Assembly (NCBI GenBank): GCA_963733845.1
Contig: CAVTEM010000007.1
Span: forward strand, 930,001-994,000
Reading direction: 5' to 3'
Origin: DATFQE01 sp963733845
GTDB lineage: Bacteria; Actinomycetota; Thermoleophilia; Gaiellales; Gaiellaceae
DNA length: 64,000 nucleotides
Shown here: piece after piece, positions 41,780 through 50,461 of the stretch
Numbering within the stretch: position 1 is the stretch's first letter
How the letters are laid out: each line of letters opens with the position of its first letter
Position numbers and translations under genes: made by a program
Notes under the pieces: model-generated
Seen by the model: the letters and a program-made list of their open reading frames with translations, nothing else
Databases searched by the model: none
What the model was told of the DNA's origin: nothing

Positions 41780-42631
41780 TCATTCGACCGTCTCCTCGGC
41801 CGTGAGCGTCAGGTAGACCTCCTCGAGCGTCGGCCGCCGCACCTCGAGGCCCTCGAGCTCGACGCCGTCGGCGAGCGCACGGCTCGTCAGGTCGTGGAGG
41901 ACGCGGGTCGGCTCCTCCGTGTGCACGACGACCACCTCGCCGTTCAGTCGGTAACGGATCTGCGTGGCCGGGGTCGCGCCGATCAGCTCCCCGGGTGTCC
42001 CGATCGCGGCGATCTGCCCTGCTCGCAGGACGGCCACCTGGTCGGCGAGCTGCTGTGCCTCCTCGATGTAGTGCGTCGTGAGCAGGATCGTCTTGCCGAG
42101 CTCGCGCAACGAGCGGATCGTCTCCCAGGCCATGCGCCGTGCGCCGGGATCGAAGCCGGTCGTCGGCTCGTCGAGGAACAGGAGCTCCGGGTCGCCGACG
42201 AGCGCGACCGCGAGGTCCAGTCGGCGCTTCTGGCCGCCCGAGAGCGTCTTGACTCGCGCGTTCGCTTTCTCCTCGAGCCCGACGAGCCGGACGACCTCGG
42301 ACGGGTCCCGCGGCTCGCGATAGTAGCCGGCGAAGAGCTCCACGCACTCGCGGACGGTGAAGTAGGGGTAGAGCTCGTCCTGCTGAAGCACGACGCCGAT
42401 CCGCTCGCGCCAGGCGAGGCCCGCCTGCTCCGGATCCGCCCCGAGCACGCTGACCTCGCCGCGGTCGCGCTTGCGGTAGCCCTCGAGGATCTCGACCGTC
42501 GTCGTCTTCCCGGCGCCGTTGGGGCCGAGCAGGCCGAAGACCTCGCCGGCGCGGATCTCGAAGCTGATCCCTTTGACGGCCTCGAAGTTCCCGTAGGACT
42601 TGTGCAGGTCCGTGACCGCGACGGCCGTCAT
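41780..42631 (-). CDS. ABC exporter ATP-binding protein
   Basis: A 283-residue ATPase of the CcmA/DrrA-like exporter class. Walker A GLLGPNGAGKTT, signature TLSGGQKRRLDLAVAL, Walker B ELLFLDEPTTGFDP and the switch His in LLTTHYIEEA are all intact. The C-terminal extension (IRYRLNGEVVVVHTEEPT, RRPTLEEVYLTLT) is typical of exporters such as DrrA. It energises the downstream ABC-2 permease. A PadR gene is divergent, with palindromes between them. Confidence 0.95.
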   Translation of the reverse strand: MTAVAVTDLHKSYGNFEAVKGISFEIRAGEVFGLLGPNGAGKTTTVEILEGYRKRDRGEVSVLGADPEQAGLAWRERIGVVLQQDELYPYFTVRECVELFAGYYREPRDPSEVVRLVGLEEKANARVKTLSGGQKRRLDLAVALVGDPELLFLDEPTTGFDPGARRMAWETIRSLRELGKTILLTTHYIEEAQQLADQVAVLRAGQIAAIGTPGELIGATPATQIRYRLNGEVVVVHTEEPTRVLHDLTSRALADGVELEGLEVRRPTLEEVYLTLTAEETVE

Positions 42632-42632
42632 G

Positions 42633-42666
42633 CTGGTATATCTACCAGATACATCGAGATATATCT
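42633..42666. promoter_or_regulatory. PadR operator candidates between the ABC exporter and padR genes
   Basis: Two palindromes lie in the 42-bp divergent gap: CTGGTA-tatc-TACCAG (42633-42648) and the perfect 10-mer AGATATATCT (42657-42666). The latter overlaps a TATATC -10 box and abuts the AGGAG ribosome site of padR. AT-rich palindromes are typical PadR sites. Confidence 0.6.
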
Positions 42667-42673
42667 AGGAGAG

Positions 42674-43231
42674 ATGTCAGTCACGCTCACACCGACGGCC
42701 CGCGTCATCCTCGGAATGCTCCGGCTAGGCGCGGAGACAGGCTACGAGATCAAGCAGGCGATCGAGGTCTCGACCCGCTTCTTCTGGGGCGCGAGCTACG
42801 GCCAGATCTACCCGGAGCTGCGGCGGCTCACCGAGGCGGGGCTGCTCACCGCCTCGGACGCGCCCCGCGGCGGCGTCCGCCGCACCGAGTACCGGTTGAC
42901 GCCGGCGGGCGAGCAGGCCCTTCAGACGTGGCTGACCGCGGACGACTACGGAGCGTTCGAGCTGCGAGACGAGCTCCTGCTGCGGTTCTTCTTCGCCGAT
43001 CTGCTCTCCGGCGAGGACGCGCGGGCCGTCGTCAGGCGCATGCGCGAGCGGAGCGAGTGGATCGTCGAGCGGTTCCGCGAGATCGAACCGGACGCGAAGG
43101 ACGGCTTCACCGAGGAAGGCGGTGAGCTGTACCCATACCTCGCCCTGAGCTACGGGATCGGCCTGATGGAGTGGATGGGCCGCTGGGCCGCCGACACCGA
43201 GCGGACACTCGAGGAGCGCGGGCTGCCTTAG
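42674..43231 (+). CDS. PadR-family regulator, divergent from an ABC exporter
   Basis: A 185-residue protein. The winged helix is TARVILGMLRLGAETGYEIK, SYGQIYPELRRLTEAGLL with wing RRTEYRLTPAGEQAL. The C-terminal vinculin-like helical domain (LLLRFFFADLLSGEDARAVV, SEWIVERFREIEPDAKD) is of usual length. An AGGAG site precedes ATG 42674. Divergence from an ABC exporter is the classic layout of LmrR-type PadR repressors, which sense the exported compound. Confidence 0.92.
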   Translation: MSVTLTPTARVILGMLRLGAETGYEIKQAIEVSTRFFWGASYGQIYPELRRLTEAGLLTASDAPRGGVRRTEYRLTPAGEQALQTWLTADDYGAFELRDELLLRFFFADLLSGEDARAVVRRMRERSEWIVERFREIEPDAKDGFTEEGGELYPYLALSYGIGLMEWMGRWAADTERTLEERGLP

Positions 43232-43240
43232 AGTCGCCGC

Positions 43241-44521
43241 GTGCGGCGCTATCGGATCCAGGGGCTGGTGCTCGCCGAGCACGAGTTCTCCGTCCCACTC
43301 GACCACACCCGTCCCGACGGGGAGTCGATCACCGTCTTCGCGCGCGAGGCGCGGGCGGCCGGCAAGGAGGACGAGCGGCTGCCGTGGCTCGTGTTCCTGC
43401 AGGGCGGGCCCGGTTCGGCGGCGGCCCGGCCGACGGGCCTCGAGGCCTGGATCGAACGTGTCACGAGGGACTACCACCTGGTGCTGCTCGACCAGCGCGG
43501 CACCGGCCGCAGTTCGCCCGTCTCGGCGCAGACGCTCGCGAGCCTCGGCTCCGCCCAGGCGCAAGCCGACTACCTGAAGCACTTTCGAGCCGATTCGATC
43601 GTGCGCGACGCCGAGGCGATTCGCGGCGAGCTCACCGACGGCGAGCCGTGGGCGCTGCTGGGTCAGAGCTACGGCGGCTTCTGCATCGCGACCTACCTGT
43701 CGCTGGCGCCCGAAGGCGTGCGCGAGGCCTACGTCACCGGTGGGCTGCCGCCGCTCGAGCGCTCCGCGGACGAGGTCTACCGGGCGACGTACAAGCGTGT
43801 GGCCGACCGCAACCGGCGCTACTACGAGCGCTACCCGGAGGACGTCGAGCGCGTCCGCCGGCTCGTGGAGACCCTCGGCGCAGGCGACGTCCGCTTCGCC
43901 GACGGCTCGCCGCTCTCGCCGCGGCGGCTCCTGCAGATCGGCTCGATCTTCGGCATGAGCTACGGCTTCGAGAAGGTGCACTACCTGCTCGAGCTCGCCT
44001 TCGCCGGCGGCGGCGAGGTGAGCACGCTCTTCCTGCGCGAGCTCGACTACTTCCTGCCTTTCGACCCTGCGCCGATCTACGCGCTCCTGCACGAGGCGAT
44101 CTATGCGCAGGGGGAGGCGACGCGGTGGTCGGCGGAGCGCATCCTGGCCGAGTGGCCGGACTTCGACCCGGCCCGCGACGGCCCGATCTTCTTCACCGGC
44201 GAGATGGTCTACCCCTGGCAGTTCGACGAGTACCGTGAGCTGCGGCCGCTGAAGGAGGCCGCCGAGCTGCTGGCCGAGTTCGAGGACTGGCCGAGCCTGT
44301 ACGACGTCGAGCGCCTGCGCTCCAACGAGGTCCCCGTCGTCGCCGCCGTGTACGAGAACGACATGTACGTGGAACGGGCGTTCTCGCTCGAGACGGCCGA
44401 GGTTCTGCGGGCGAAGGCGTGGGTGACGAGCCAGTACGAGCACGACGGCCTGCGCAGCTGGGGTGAGGAGGTCGTGGGCCGCCTGTTCGCGCTCCGCCGC
44501 GGCGAGGTCTACTCGCTCTAG
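43241..44521 (+). CDS. S33-family proline iminopeptidase-like alpha/beta hydrolase
   Basis: A 426-residue enzyme. The oxyanion motif is LVFLQGGPGSA, the family DQRGTGRS block follows, and the nucleophile Ser lies in LLGQSYGGFCIATYL. The catalytic His is expected near the C-terminus (SQYEHDGLRSWG). No signal peptide is seen, so it probably trims N-terminal residues from peptides in the cytoplasm. The GTG start is 10 bp after the PadR stop, so it may be in the same unit. Its stop shares CTAG with the convergent sixA gene. Confidence 0.9.
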   Translation: MRRYRIQGLVLAEHEFSVPLDHTRPDGESITVFAREARAAGKEDERLPWLVFLQGGPGSAAARPTGLEAWIERVTRDYHLVLLDQRGTGRSSPVSAQTLASLGSAQAQADYLKHFRADSIVRDAEAIRGELTDGEPWALLGQSYGGFCIATYLSLAPEGVREAYVTGGLPPLERSADEVYRATYKRVADRNRRYYERYPEDVERVRRLVETLGAGDVRFADGSPLSPRRLLQIGSIFGMSYGFEKVHYLLELAFAGGGEVSTLFLRELDYFLPFDPAPIYALLHEAIYAQGEATRWSAERILAEWPDFDPARDGPIFFTGEMVYPWQFDEYRELRPLKEAAELLAEFEDWPSLYDVERLRSNEVPVVAAVYENDMYVERAFSLETAEVLRAKAWVTSQYEHDGLRSWGEEVVGRLFALRRGEVYSL

Positions 44522-44911
44522 AGGTCGAGCACGACCATCCCGGCCGGCGGGAAAGGCGGCTCCACGCCGTCGCCCAGCTCTGCCGCGATGTGGCCGCAGT
44601 CCGGCTGGTGGCCGACGGTGACGACGGTCTCGCCCCGGCCGGCGATCGCCTCGCGCAGGCCCGCAGCAGTGGCGCCGAAACCGAGCCGCTCGTCGGTCTC
44701 CGGCTCGACACCGGTCGCGCGGCCGATCTCGGCCGCCGTCTCGCGCGCGCGGAGGAGCGGGCTCGAGAGCACCGCGTCGGGCGTCACGCCGTCGGCGGCG
44801 AGCCGTTCACCCAGTGCTCGCGCCGCGCGACGGCCCTCCGGAGTCAGGGCGCGCAGCTCGTCGGGCTCGCCTGGCGCGGCCTCGCGCGTGGCGGACGAGG
44901 TAGAGGCGCAC
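44518..44911 (-). CDS. SixA-like phosphohistidine phosphatase (frameshifted near 44888)
   Basis: About 130 residues, the size of SixA. The start GTG at 44911 gives MRLYLVRHAR with the RHG-type histidine. One base error near 44888 then shifts the frame, which continues EAAPGEPDELRALTPEGRRA, then VLSSPLLRARETAAEIG and VVTVGHQPDCGHIA carrying the second histidine. It dephosphorylates phosphohistidine on proteins, or small phosphomonoesters. Convergent with the S33 peptidase, sharing CTAG as both stop codons. Confidence 0.8.
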
Positions 44912-44932
44912 GCGGAGAGGATAAGGGCCGCC

Positions 44933-45103
44933 TCAGGACGGCCGGATGCGCCAGACCTCGCCGCCCTCGTGGATCGAGAGCCACACGTCGCCCGCTGCGC
45001 CCGCGACGACCGCCGGGTTCGGCCCGGTGGCGATCGTCTCCTCGACGGCACCGGCCCAGGCCGAGGCTGGAATCCGCCGCAACCGTTTCGCAGAATCACG
45101 CAT
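44933..45103 (-). pseudogene. Remnant of a beta-propeller C-terminus
   Basis: A 56-codon frame ending VWLSIHEGGEVWRIRPS, preceded by TIATGPNPAVVAGAAGD. This is how the last blades of Vgb/NHL-type propellers read, but nothing upstream extends it, because the ArsR-type gene begins divergently at 45106. It is best read as a gene remnant, possibly left by rearrangement, or a tiny gene of unknown role. Confidence 0.4.
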
Positions 45104-45105
45104 CA

Positions 45106-46238
45106 GTGGGTATCCGTCTCCGCATCGATCCTGAGCAGCCGGCCCTCGTCCGGGTCGCCCGCGCGCCGCTGCTCGAGGCGGTCATCAGCCTCCACGTCCT
45201 GCTCTATCCGAAGCGCCATCCGCTCCAGCACCCCTGGATCCGCGGCGCACGCTCGCTCTCGCCGGAGCTGAAGCGCGAGATCCGCGCCCTGGCCTTCCTC
45301 TACGACGACGCGGTGCCCGACTGCTTCCTGCCGCCGACGGCGGACACGGCATCCTCCTTTAGGAGGGGCTCGCTGCGTTCCGCGCCTTCTCGGGGAACGG
45401 GCCGCGTACGCGCTAGCCCGGCCACTGTTCCACTACGCCGAAGCGGACATGGGCGGAGAGGAGGCGCTCGAACGGGACGACGTCCAGAAACGGATCCGGC
45501 ACACGAGCACGCGCTACGGCGAGGAGAGCGGCTGGATCGGCGAAGCGCTGCTGACAGAGCCGGAGCTGGTGCGCAGCGGGTGGCCGTCCTGCTCGCGGCC
45601 TACTGGGAGGAGGCGTTCGCGGCGGAGTGGGACCGGCTCGAGCCGGTGCTGGTCGACGAGACCGAGCAGGCACGGCGCGAGGTGGTCGAGGACAGCGTCT
45701 TCAGCCTGCTCGAGCGGCTGCGCCCGGAGCTCCTCGTCGACCGCGGCTTCGGGCTGGCCGTCCGGCGCTCCGGCCACCACCACGAGGTCGCGGTCTCCGA
45801 TGACAACCCGTTGCTGCTACTGCCGAGCGTTTACGTCTGGCCGCACGTCCGCGTCAACTGCGACGCGCCCTGGCCGATCGCGATCGTGTATCCGGCCCGG
45901 TTCCTGCTCGAGCGCGGCGGGAGGCGCCCGCCGCCGGACAGGCTGGCGGCGGTCGCGCGCGCCGTCGGCGACCCGATCCGGCTGGACGTGCTTCGGCTCG
46001 TGGCCGAGCGGCCGCGCACGAACGAGGAGCTCGCACCGCTCGTCGGCTTGAGCGAGTCGGGGCTCTCGCGGCACCTGCGTCTGCTCACCGACGCCGGGTT
46101 CCTGACGACGAAGCGCGAGGGCTGGTACGTGCTCTACAGCCTGAGGCGCGAACGATTGGCGGCGCTCTCCGCGAGCTGCTCGGCTACGTCGAGAACGGTT
46201 CGGGGCCGGACGCCGAAGCGGCCGGCCCCGTGGACTGA
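45106..46238 (+). CDS. ArsR-type winged-helix regulator with long N-terminal domain (about four frameshifts)
   Basis: About 375 residues after mending. The N-terminal domain (RVARAPLLEAVISLHVLL, then PLFHYAEADMGGEEALERDD, VAVLLAAYWEEAFAAEWDRL) resembles the DUF5937-type region fused to actinobacterial ArsR regulators. The C-terminal helix-turn-helix is clear: AVGDPIRLDVLRLVAE, NEELAPLVGLSESGLSRHLR and GWYVLYSLRRE. Frame breaks lie near 45360, 45412, 45575 and 46155; the last restores GGALRELLGYVENG to TGA 46236-46238. Such density in 0.8 kb means either a bad assembly patch or real decay. Confidence 0.65.
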
Positions 46239-46318
46239 TCAGCGAAGCTCGGGCGCCATCTTAGTCGCGGGCGTGGGGCGGCATTGCGGCTCTCCGCCAC
46301 CTAACGGCGCCTGGGGCT

Positions 46319-46344
46319 TTCACCCGAACCCTCGACCGGGTGAA
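46319..46344. promoter_or_regulatory. Inverted repeat upstream of phzF-like gene
   Basis: Arms TTCACCCG and CGGGTGAA with a 10-nt spacer. It could end transcription of the ArsR-type gene or act as an operator; no further evidence decides. Confidence 0.4.
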
Positions 46345-46372
46345 TCGTGTGTCGGCCCGCTAGCCTCATGCC

Positions 46373-47221
46373 GTGGCGACCCTTCGCTACGTCGTCGCCG
46401 ACGTCTTCACCGAGCGCCCGCTCGAGGGCAACCAGCTCGGCGTCTTCACCGACGCGCGCGACGTCGACGGCGAGCTGATGCAGCGCCTCGCTCGTGAGCT
46501 GAATTTCTCCGAGACGGTCTTCGTCCTCCCCGCCGAAGGCGAGGGTCACGCGCGCATTCGCATCTTCACGCCGGCGGTCGAGGTGCCCTTCGCGGGGCAT
46601 CCGACGCTGGGGACGGCAGTCGTCCTCGCGGCGCCCCTGCAGCTCGACGAGATCAGGCTCGAAACCGGGAAGGGCGTCGTACCGGTGCGCCTAGAGCGGG
46701 CCGAGGGCCGGATCACGTTCGGGCGGATGTCGCAGCCGCTGCCGAGCATCGAGCCGGTCGAGGCCGTCGACGAGATCCTCGCTGCGCTGCGGGTCGAGCG
46801 GTCGGAGCTCCCGGTCGAGCTGTACGACAACGGGATCCGGAACGCCTACGTGGCGCTCGGCTCGGAGGCCGAGGTCGCTGCCCTCGCCCCCGACTACGGT
46901 CGGCTCGCGGCGATTCCGGGGCTGATCGCCGTCAACTGCTTCGCGGGCGCCGGCACGCGCTGGAAGACGCGCATGTTCGCGCCGGTCGACGGCGTGCCCG
47001 AGGACCCGGCCACCGGGTCGGCGGCGGGCCCGCTCGCCCTGCACCTCGCCCGCCACGGACGGATTGCGTTCGGTGACGAGATCGAGATCTCCCAGGGCGC
47101 CGAGATCGGCCGGCCCTCGACGCTCTATGCGCGGGTGGAAGGCTCCGCCGAGCGGGTCGAGGCGATCGAGGTCGGCGGCAGCGCCGTCATCGTCGCGCGC
47201 GGCGAGTTCAGGCTTCCGTAG
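46373..47221 (+). CDS. PhzF-family isomerase
   Basis: A 282-residue protein with two diaminopimelate-epimerase-like halves. N-terminal VVADVFTERPLEGNQLGVF and the catalytic Glu in ELNFSETVFVLP are present, followed by the family GHP motif in VPFAGHPTLGTAVVL. The C-terminal block EDPATGSAAGPLALHLARHG is the second family signature. PhzF isomerises a phenazine precursor in pseudomonads, but most homologues are outside phenazine clusters and have unknown substrates, as here. The GTG start is at 46373. Its 3' end overlaps the convergent BNR gene by 14 bp. Confidence 0.93.
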   Translation: MATLRYVVADVFTERPLEGNQLGVFTDARDVDGELMQRLARELNFSETVFVLPAEGEGHARIRIFTPAVEVPFAGHPTLGTAVVLAAPLQLDEIRLETGKGVVPVRLERAEGRITFGRMSQPLPSIEPVEAVDEILAALRVERSELPVELYDNGIRNAYVALGSEAEVAALAPDYGRLAAIPGLIAVNCFAGAGTRWKTRMFAPVDGVPEDPATGSAAGPLALHLARHGRIAFGDEIEISQGAEIGRPSTLYARVEGSAERVEAIEVGGSAVIVARGEFRLP

Positions 47222-47610
47222 CGAACGCGACCGCTTCGATCTCGGGCAGGTCGAGCGCGAGCGGAGTCCCAGAAGCGGCCGCCGTCGGTCGACAGCCAGA
47301 CCCGGTGGCGTGCGGCGAAGAGAATCCGGTCCGGGTTGTCCGGGTCGATCGCGATCGCCCATCCCGGAGGGAGGCCAGCGCCGGTCTCGTGCCAGGTCCG
47401 GCCCGCGTCGTGGGAGACGACGAGCGGCGGGCGGCGGTTGACGAGCGCGACCAGGGTCGAGCCCGACGCAACGCAGGCGCGCACCGACGGGAGTGAGGTC
47501 GGGACGTCGGGTGGCGCCTCGAGGCCGGCGCCTGCCTCGATCTCGACCACACCTTCCTCCGCGTCGATCGTGAGCAGCGCCTCGGCGGTCTGGACGAGCA
47601 CCCGCGTCAT
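47208..47610 (-). CDS. Small BNR-repeat protein at the end of the TPP-riboswitch operon (frameshifted near 47267)
   Basis: About 134 residues. Two BNR/Asp-box-like blades are visible: LVVSHDAGRTWHETGAGLP and VWLSTDGGRFW, with a connecting AIAIDPDNPDRILFAARH. After GRFW one base is off near 47267 and the frame continues PLALDLPEIEAVAFATEA to the TGA at 47208. It is too short for a full propeller, so it may oligomerise. The ATG at 47610 overlaps the PfkB stop (ATGA), putting it in the cytX operon. Function unknown. Confidence 0.6.
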
Positions 47611-48413
47611 CGCCGGCCGGTGAGGAGCGTCTGAACCAGCGACGTCGCCCGCCGCGCGGCGGCGACGGGCGCGAGCCCGATCGAGCGAGAGGCGAGGTAG
47701 CCCGCGGAGAAGGCATCGCCCGAGCCGGTCGGGTCGGCGTCGACGGGATCCGCGCGAACGCGCTCGGCCTTGCCGTCCGCGACAACGAGCGCCCCGCGCG
47801 AGCCGAAGGTCACGAGCACCTCGCGCGGGCCGAGCTCCGCGAGCGCGGCAGGCTCGAGCGACCCGGTCACGGCGATCGCCTCCTCCTCGGCGAGCTTGAG
47901 GATCGTGATGTGCTCGAGCAGCGAGCGGTCGAAGTCGTCGTCGAGGACGAGTGGGCCGGGCTCCGAGCGGCGCACGAGCCCTTGGCCGTCGTACGAGAGC
48001 CGCCGGCCGACTGCCAGCTCGGCGAGCGTCTCGGCTGGGAACTCGGAGCGGAGCAGCGGGCCCACGTGCAGCCACTGCACGTCCCTGAGCGCACCGTGCC
48101 GGAGCGATCGCGCCTCCTCGGGTGTCCACGAGTCTCCGGCCGACACGATCTCGAAGTGGCGCACGTCGCCCTCGTAGCGGAACGCGAACGTGGAGGTAGT
48201 CGTGCCGCCGAGGCAGGTCACCGGCAGCCCGAGCGCGGCGAGCGGCGGCACCAGGCGGCTGCGGTCGTCGTCGGCGCAACGCGTGACGACGACGGCGGGC
48301 CGGTCGAACAGCCTGAGGGCGCGGGCGGCGTGGAACGGGGCTCCGCCCGGCTGCGGCGGGCCACCCTCGATCCGGTCGATCGCCAGGCTTCCGACCAGGC
48401 CGAGCGGGCGCAC
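47607..48413 (-). CDS. PfkB/ribokinase-family kinase in a thiamine-regulated operon
   Basis: A 268-residue kinase. The N-terminal glycine motif is QPGGAPFHAARAL. The C-terminal signature DADPTGSGDAFSAGYLA has the catalytic Asp and anion hole of ribokinases. It lacks the ThiD-type GTGCTF variant. It starts with GTG at 48413, just 3 bp after the CytX stop and behind the same TPP riboswitch. I infer a role in salvage of a thiamine moiety, such as phosphorylation of an imported hydroxymethylpyrimidine; a sugar or nucleoside kinase remains possible. Confidence 0.85.
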   Translation of the reverse strand: MRPLGLVGSLAIDRIEGGPPQPGGAPFHAARALRLFDRPAVVVTRCADDDRSRLVPPLAALGLPVTCLGGTTTSTFAFRYEGDVRHFEIVSAGDSWTPEEARSLRHGALRDVQWLHVGPLLRSEFPAETLAELAVGRRLSYDGQGLVRRSEPGPLVLDDDFDRSLLEHITILKLAEEEAIAVTGSLEPAALAELGPREVLVTFGSRGALVVADGKAERVRADPVDADPTGSGDAFSAGYLASRSIGLAPVAAARRATSLVQTLLTGRR

Positions 48414-48416
48414 CTC

Positions 48417-49754
48417 CTAGCTCGCGCGCACCGGGGCCTGGCGGCCCGCGAGCGCTCCGAGGCCGGCTGCCAGCAGGAACGCGGCCAGGAAGCTCGGCAC
48501 GGTCGCACCGAGCTCGAGCTCGCCCGCGTTCGTCCGCTCGACGAGGTCGATCCACCAGCTCGGGCCCGTGGGGTGCAGCCACTGGTACAGCGCGAAGCCG
48601 ACGAGCCAGGCGCCGATCAGCTCAGGCCGGAAAGCGGGGCCGTCGAAGACGTCGCGAGCTGTGTACCGCATGCCCGACAGCAGCCAGTCGGCGAGCAGCA
48701 CGCCGAAGAGCGGCACGAAGAACGAGCCGAGCAGGAGCAGGAAGGCCTCGTAGTTCCGCAGCTCGATCGTCAGGGCGCCCACGGTCGCGATCGTCGCGGA
48801 TATGACCACCAGGAGGCGCTGGGGTACGCCCGGAAGGAGGTTCTGTAGCGAGACGGCGGCCGAGTAGGTGTTCGCGAACGCCTCGTCGGTCTCGTCGACC
48901 GTGACGGCGAAGAGCGCGAGGGCGGCCGTGAAGCCGGCGGCGGCGACCGCGGCAGGGACGGCGACGGGGTCGCTCAGCCCGCGACCCAGCACGAGCAGGG
49001 CGCCGAGGCCGAACATCCACAGCGAGGGGACGAGGTAGCCGACGAACGTCCCGACGAACGCGGACCGGCGCGAACGGGCGTAGCGCGTGTAGTCGGCGGC
49101 GAGCGGAATCCACGTGACGGTGATCGCCACGACCAGGTCGATCCCGAGCAGGACCGAGGAGCCGCCCTCGCCGTCCGCCCGCCACAGGCCGCTCAGGTTC
49201 GCGCCGTCGAGGGCCCACCACGTGAGGTAGAGCAGCGACGCGAGCACGGCCCACAGCGCGAAGCGCCGCACGAAGCGCCGCACGAAGCCGATCGGGCCGA
49301 TCAGCGCCAGCACGCCCGCGACGACGCCGAACAGGAGCGTCCAGAAGGCGCGGCCCTCGAAGCCGAAGAGCTCGTCCGAGAGGGCCGCGGCCGCTGCGCC
49401 GATGATGATCAGCTCGAAGACGGCCCAGCCCAGGCACTGCGCGATGTTGAGCGCGGTCGGCAGGTACGAGCCGCGCCGGCCGAGCGGCGCGCGCATCAGC
49501 ACCATCGCCGGCACCCGCGCCTCGGCGCCGATCCCTCCGGCGGCGGCCAGCATCAGGTTCCCGATCAGCGCTCCCACGACGATCGCGGCGAGAGCCTCGG
49601 GCAGCGACAGGGCCGGGACGAGGAACGCCGCCGCGACCAGCACGAGCAGGCTGACGCCGAGGTTCCCCCAGAGCAACGCCGTGTCGACGGTTCCGAGCAC
49701 GCGCAGACGCTCAGGGACGGGCTCGATCCCCCAGCTCGGCGTGTCGGTCTTCAT
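48417..49754 (-). CDS. cytX: CytX-like NCS1 transporter, probable hydroxymethylpyrimidine permease
   Basis: A 445-residue polytopic membrane protein of the NCS1 (cytosine permease) family with about 12 spans. The N-terminal WGNLGVSLLVLVAAAFLVPA, ATYTR-like DYTRYARSRRSAFVG and the first-helix GPxxxM-type region fit the family. A TPP riboswitch directly precedes ATG 49754, and its 3' strand contains the AGGGAG ribosome site. NCS1 members under TPP control are assigned to hydroxymethylpyrimidine uptake (CytX). Downstream lie a PfkB kinase and a BNR protein. Confidence 0.88.
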   Translation of the reverse strand: MKTDTPSWGIEPVPERLRVLGTVDTALLWGNLGVSLLVLVAAAFLVPALSLPEALAAIVVGALIGNLMLAAAGGIGAEARVPAMVLMRAPLGRRGSYLPTALNIAQCLGWAVFELIIIGAAAAALSDELFGFEGRAFWTLLFGVVAGVLALIGPIGFVRRFVRRFALWAVLASLLYLTWWALDGANLSGLWRADGEGGSSVLLGIDLVVAITVTWIPLAADYTRYARSRRSAFVGTFVGYLVPSLWMFGLGALLVLGRGLSDPVAVPAAVAAAGFTAALALFAVTVDETDEAFANTYSAAVSLQNLLPGVPQRLLVVISATIATVGALTIELRNYEAFLLLLGSFFVPLFGVLLADWLLSGMRYTARDVFDGPAFRPELIGAWLVGFALYQWLHPTGPSWWIDLVERTNAGELELGATVPSFLAAFLLAAGLGALAGRQAPVRAS

Positions 49755-49756
49755 TG

Positions 49757-49840
49757 CGCTCCCTTCGCCGGTACGAACCGGATCAGGTTCGACGGGTGTG
49801 TTCTCAGCCCCGGCTGTGCGGGGCACCCCGGTCGCTCGAC
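49757..49840 (-). promoter_or_regulatory. TPP riboswitch (THI element)
   Basis: On the minus strand the conserved aptamer parts appear in order: GGGGTGCCCC, GGCTGAGA, ACCCG, GAACCTGATCCGGTTCGTAC and CGGCGAAGGGA. The last overlaps the ribosome site AGGGAG, 5 nt before the cytX ATG. Ligand binding would therefore hide the site and reduce translation when thiamine pyrophosphate is plentiful. The 5' flank reaches the divergent pdxH gene, leaving about 30 bp for both promoters. Confidence 0.95.
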
Positions 49841-49868
49841 TCTAGCGTTCCGCTGCGAGACTGAGTGC

Positions 49869-50417
49869 GTGGACGAACGCGACCTCCTGCCCGACCCGCT
49901 GGCGCAGTTCGCCGCCTGGTACGAGGAGGCGCCCGAGCTGCGAGACGCCATGGCGCTCGCAACCGCAACGCCCGCCGGGGCGCCCTCGGTCCGGATGGTG
50001 CTGCTGAAGAGCTTCGACGAGCGCGGCTTCACGTTCCACACGAACTACGCCAGCCGCAAGGGGCGCGAGCTGGAGACGAACCCGCATGCTGCGCTGCTCT
50101 TCCACTGGCGCGAGCAGGGTCGCCAGGCGCGGATCGAGGGCACGGTCGAGCGGACGAGCCGCGAGGACTCGGAGGCCTACTACCGCACCCGGCCGCCGGG
50201 CGCCCGGCTGTCGGCGGCCGCCTCGCCGCAGAGCGAGCCGGTCGGCAGCCGCGCCGAGCTCGAGTCTCTCGTCGATCAGGTGCGGGCGCAATACGGTGAC
50301 GACCCGCCCCTGCCCGAGCACTGGGGCGGCTTCCGGGTCGTCCCGGACGCGTACGAGTTCTGGGTCCACGGCGACGACCGCCTCCACGACCGCTTCCGCT
50401 ACGAGCGGGAACGGTGA
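49869..50417 (+). CDS. pdxH: Pyridoxamine/pyridoxine 5'-phosphate oxidase
   Basis: A 182-residue split-barrel FMN enzyme that makes pyridoxal 5'-phosphate. The signature is SVRMVLLKSFDERGFTFHTN, then YASRKGRELETNPHAALLFH with the FMN-binding basic residues, and RPPGARLSAAASPQSEPV. The C-terminal PdxH block WGGFRVVPDAYEFW is intact. GTG start at 49869. Divergent from the thiamine-regulated cytX operon, so two B-vitamin functions share a short control region. Confidence 0.93.
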   Translation: MDERDLLPDPLAQFAAWYEEAPELRDAMALATATPAGAPSVRMVLLKSFDERGFTFHTNYASRKGRELETNPHAALLFHWREQGRQARIEGTVERTSREDSEAYYRTRPPGARLSAAASPQSEPVGSRAELESLVDQVRAQYGDDPPLPEHWGGFRVVPDAYEFWVHGDDRLHDRFRYERER

Positions 50418-50461
50418 CGGCTGGACGATGACCCGCCTCGCGCCGTAGCGCGATCCGATTC

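Noticed and set aside
46373..47221. PhzF as evidence of phenazine biosynthesis.
   Set aside because: No other phz gene is present, and PhzF-like proteins are common outside phenazine clusters.
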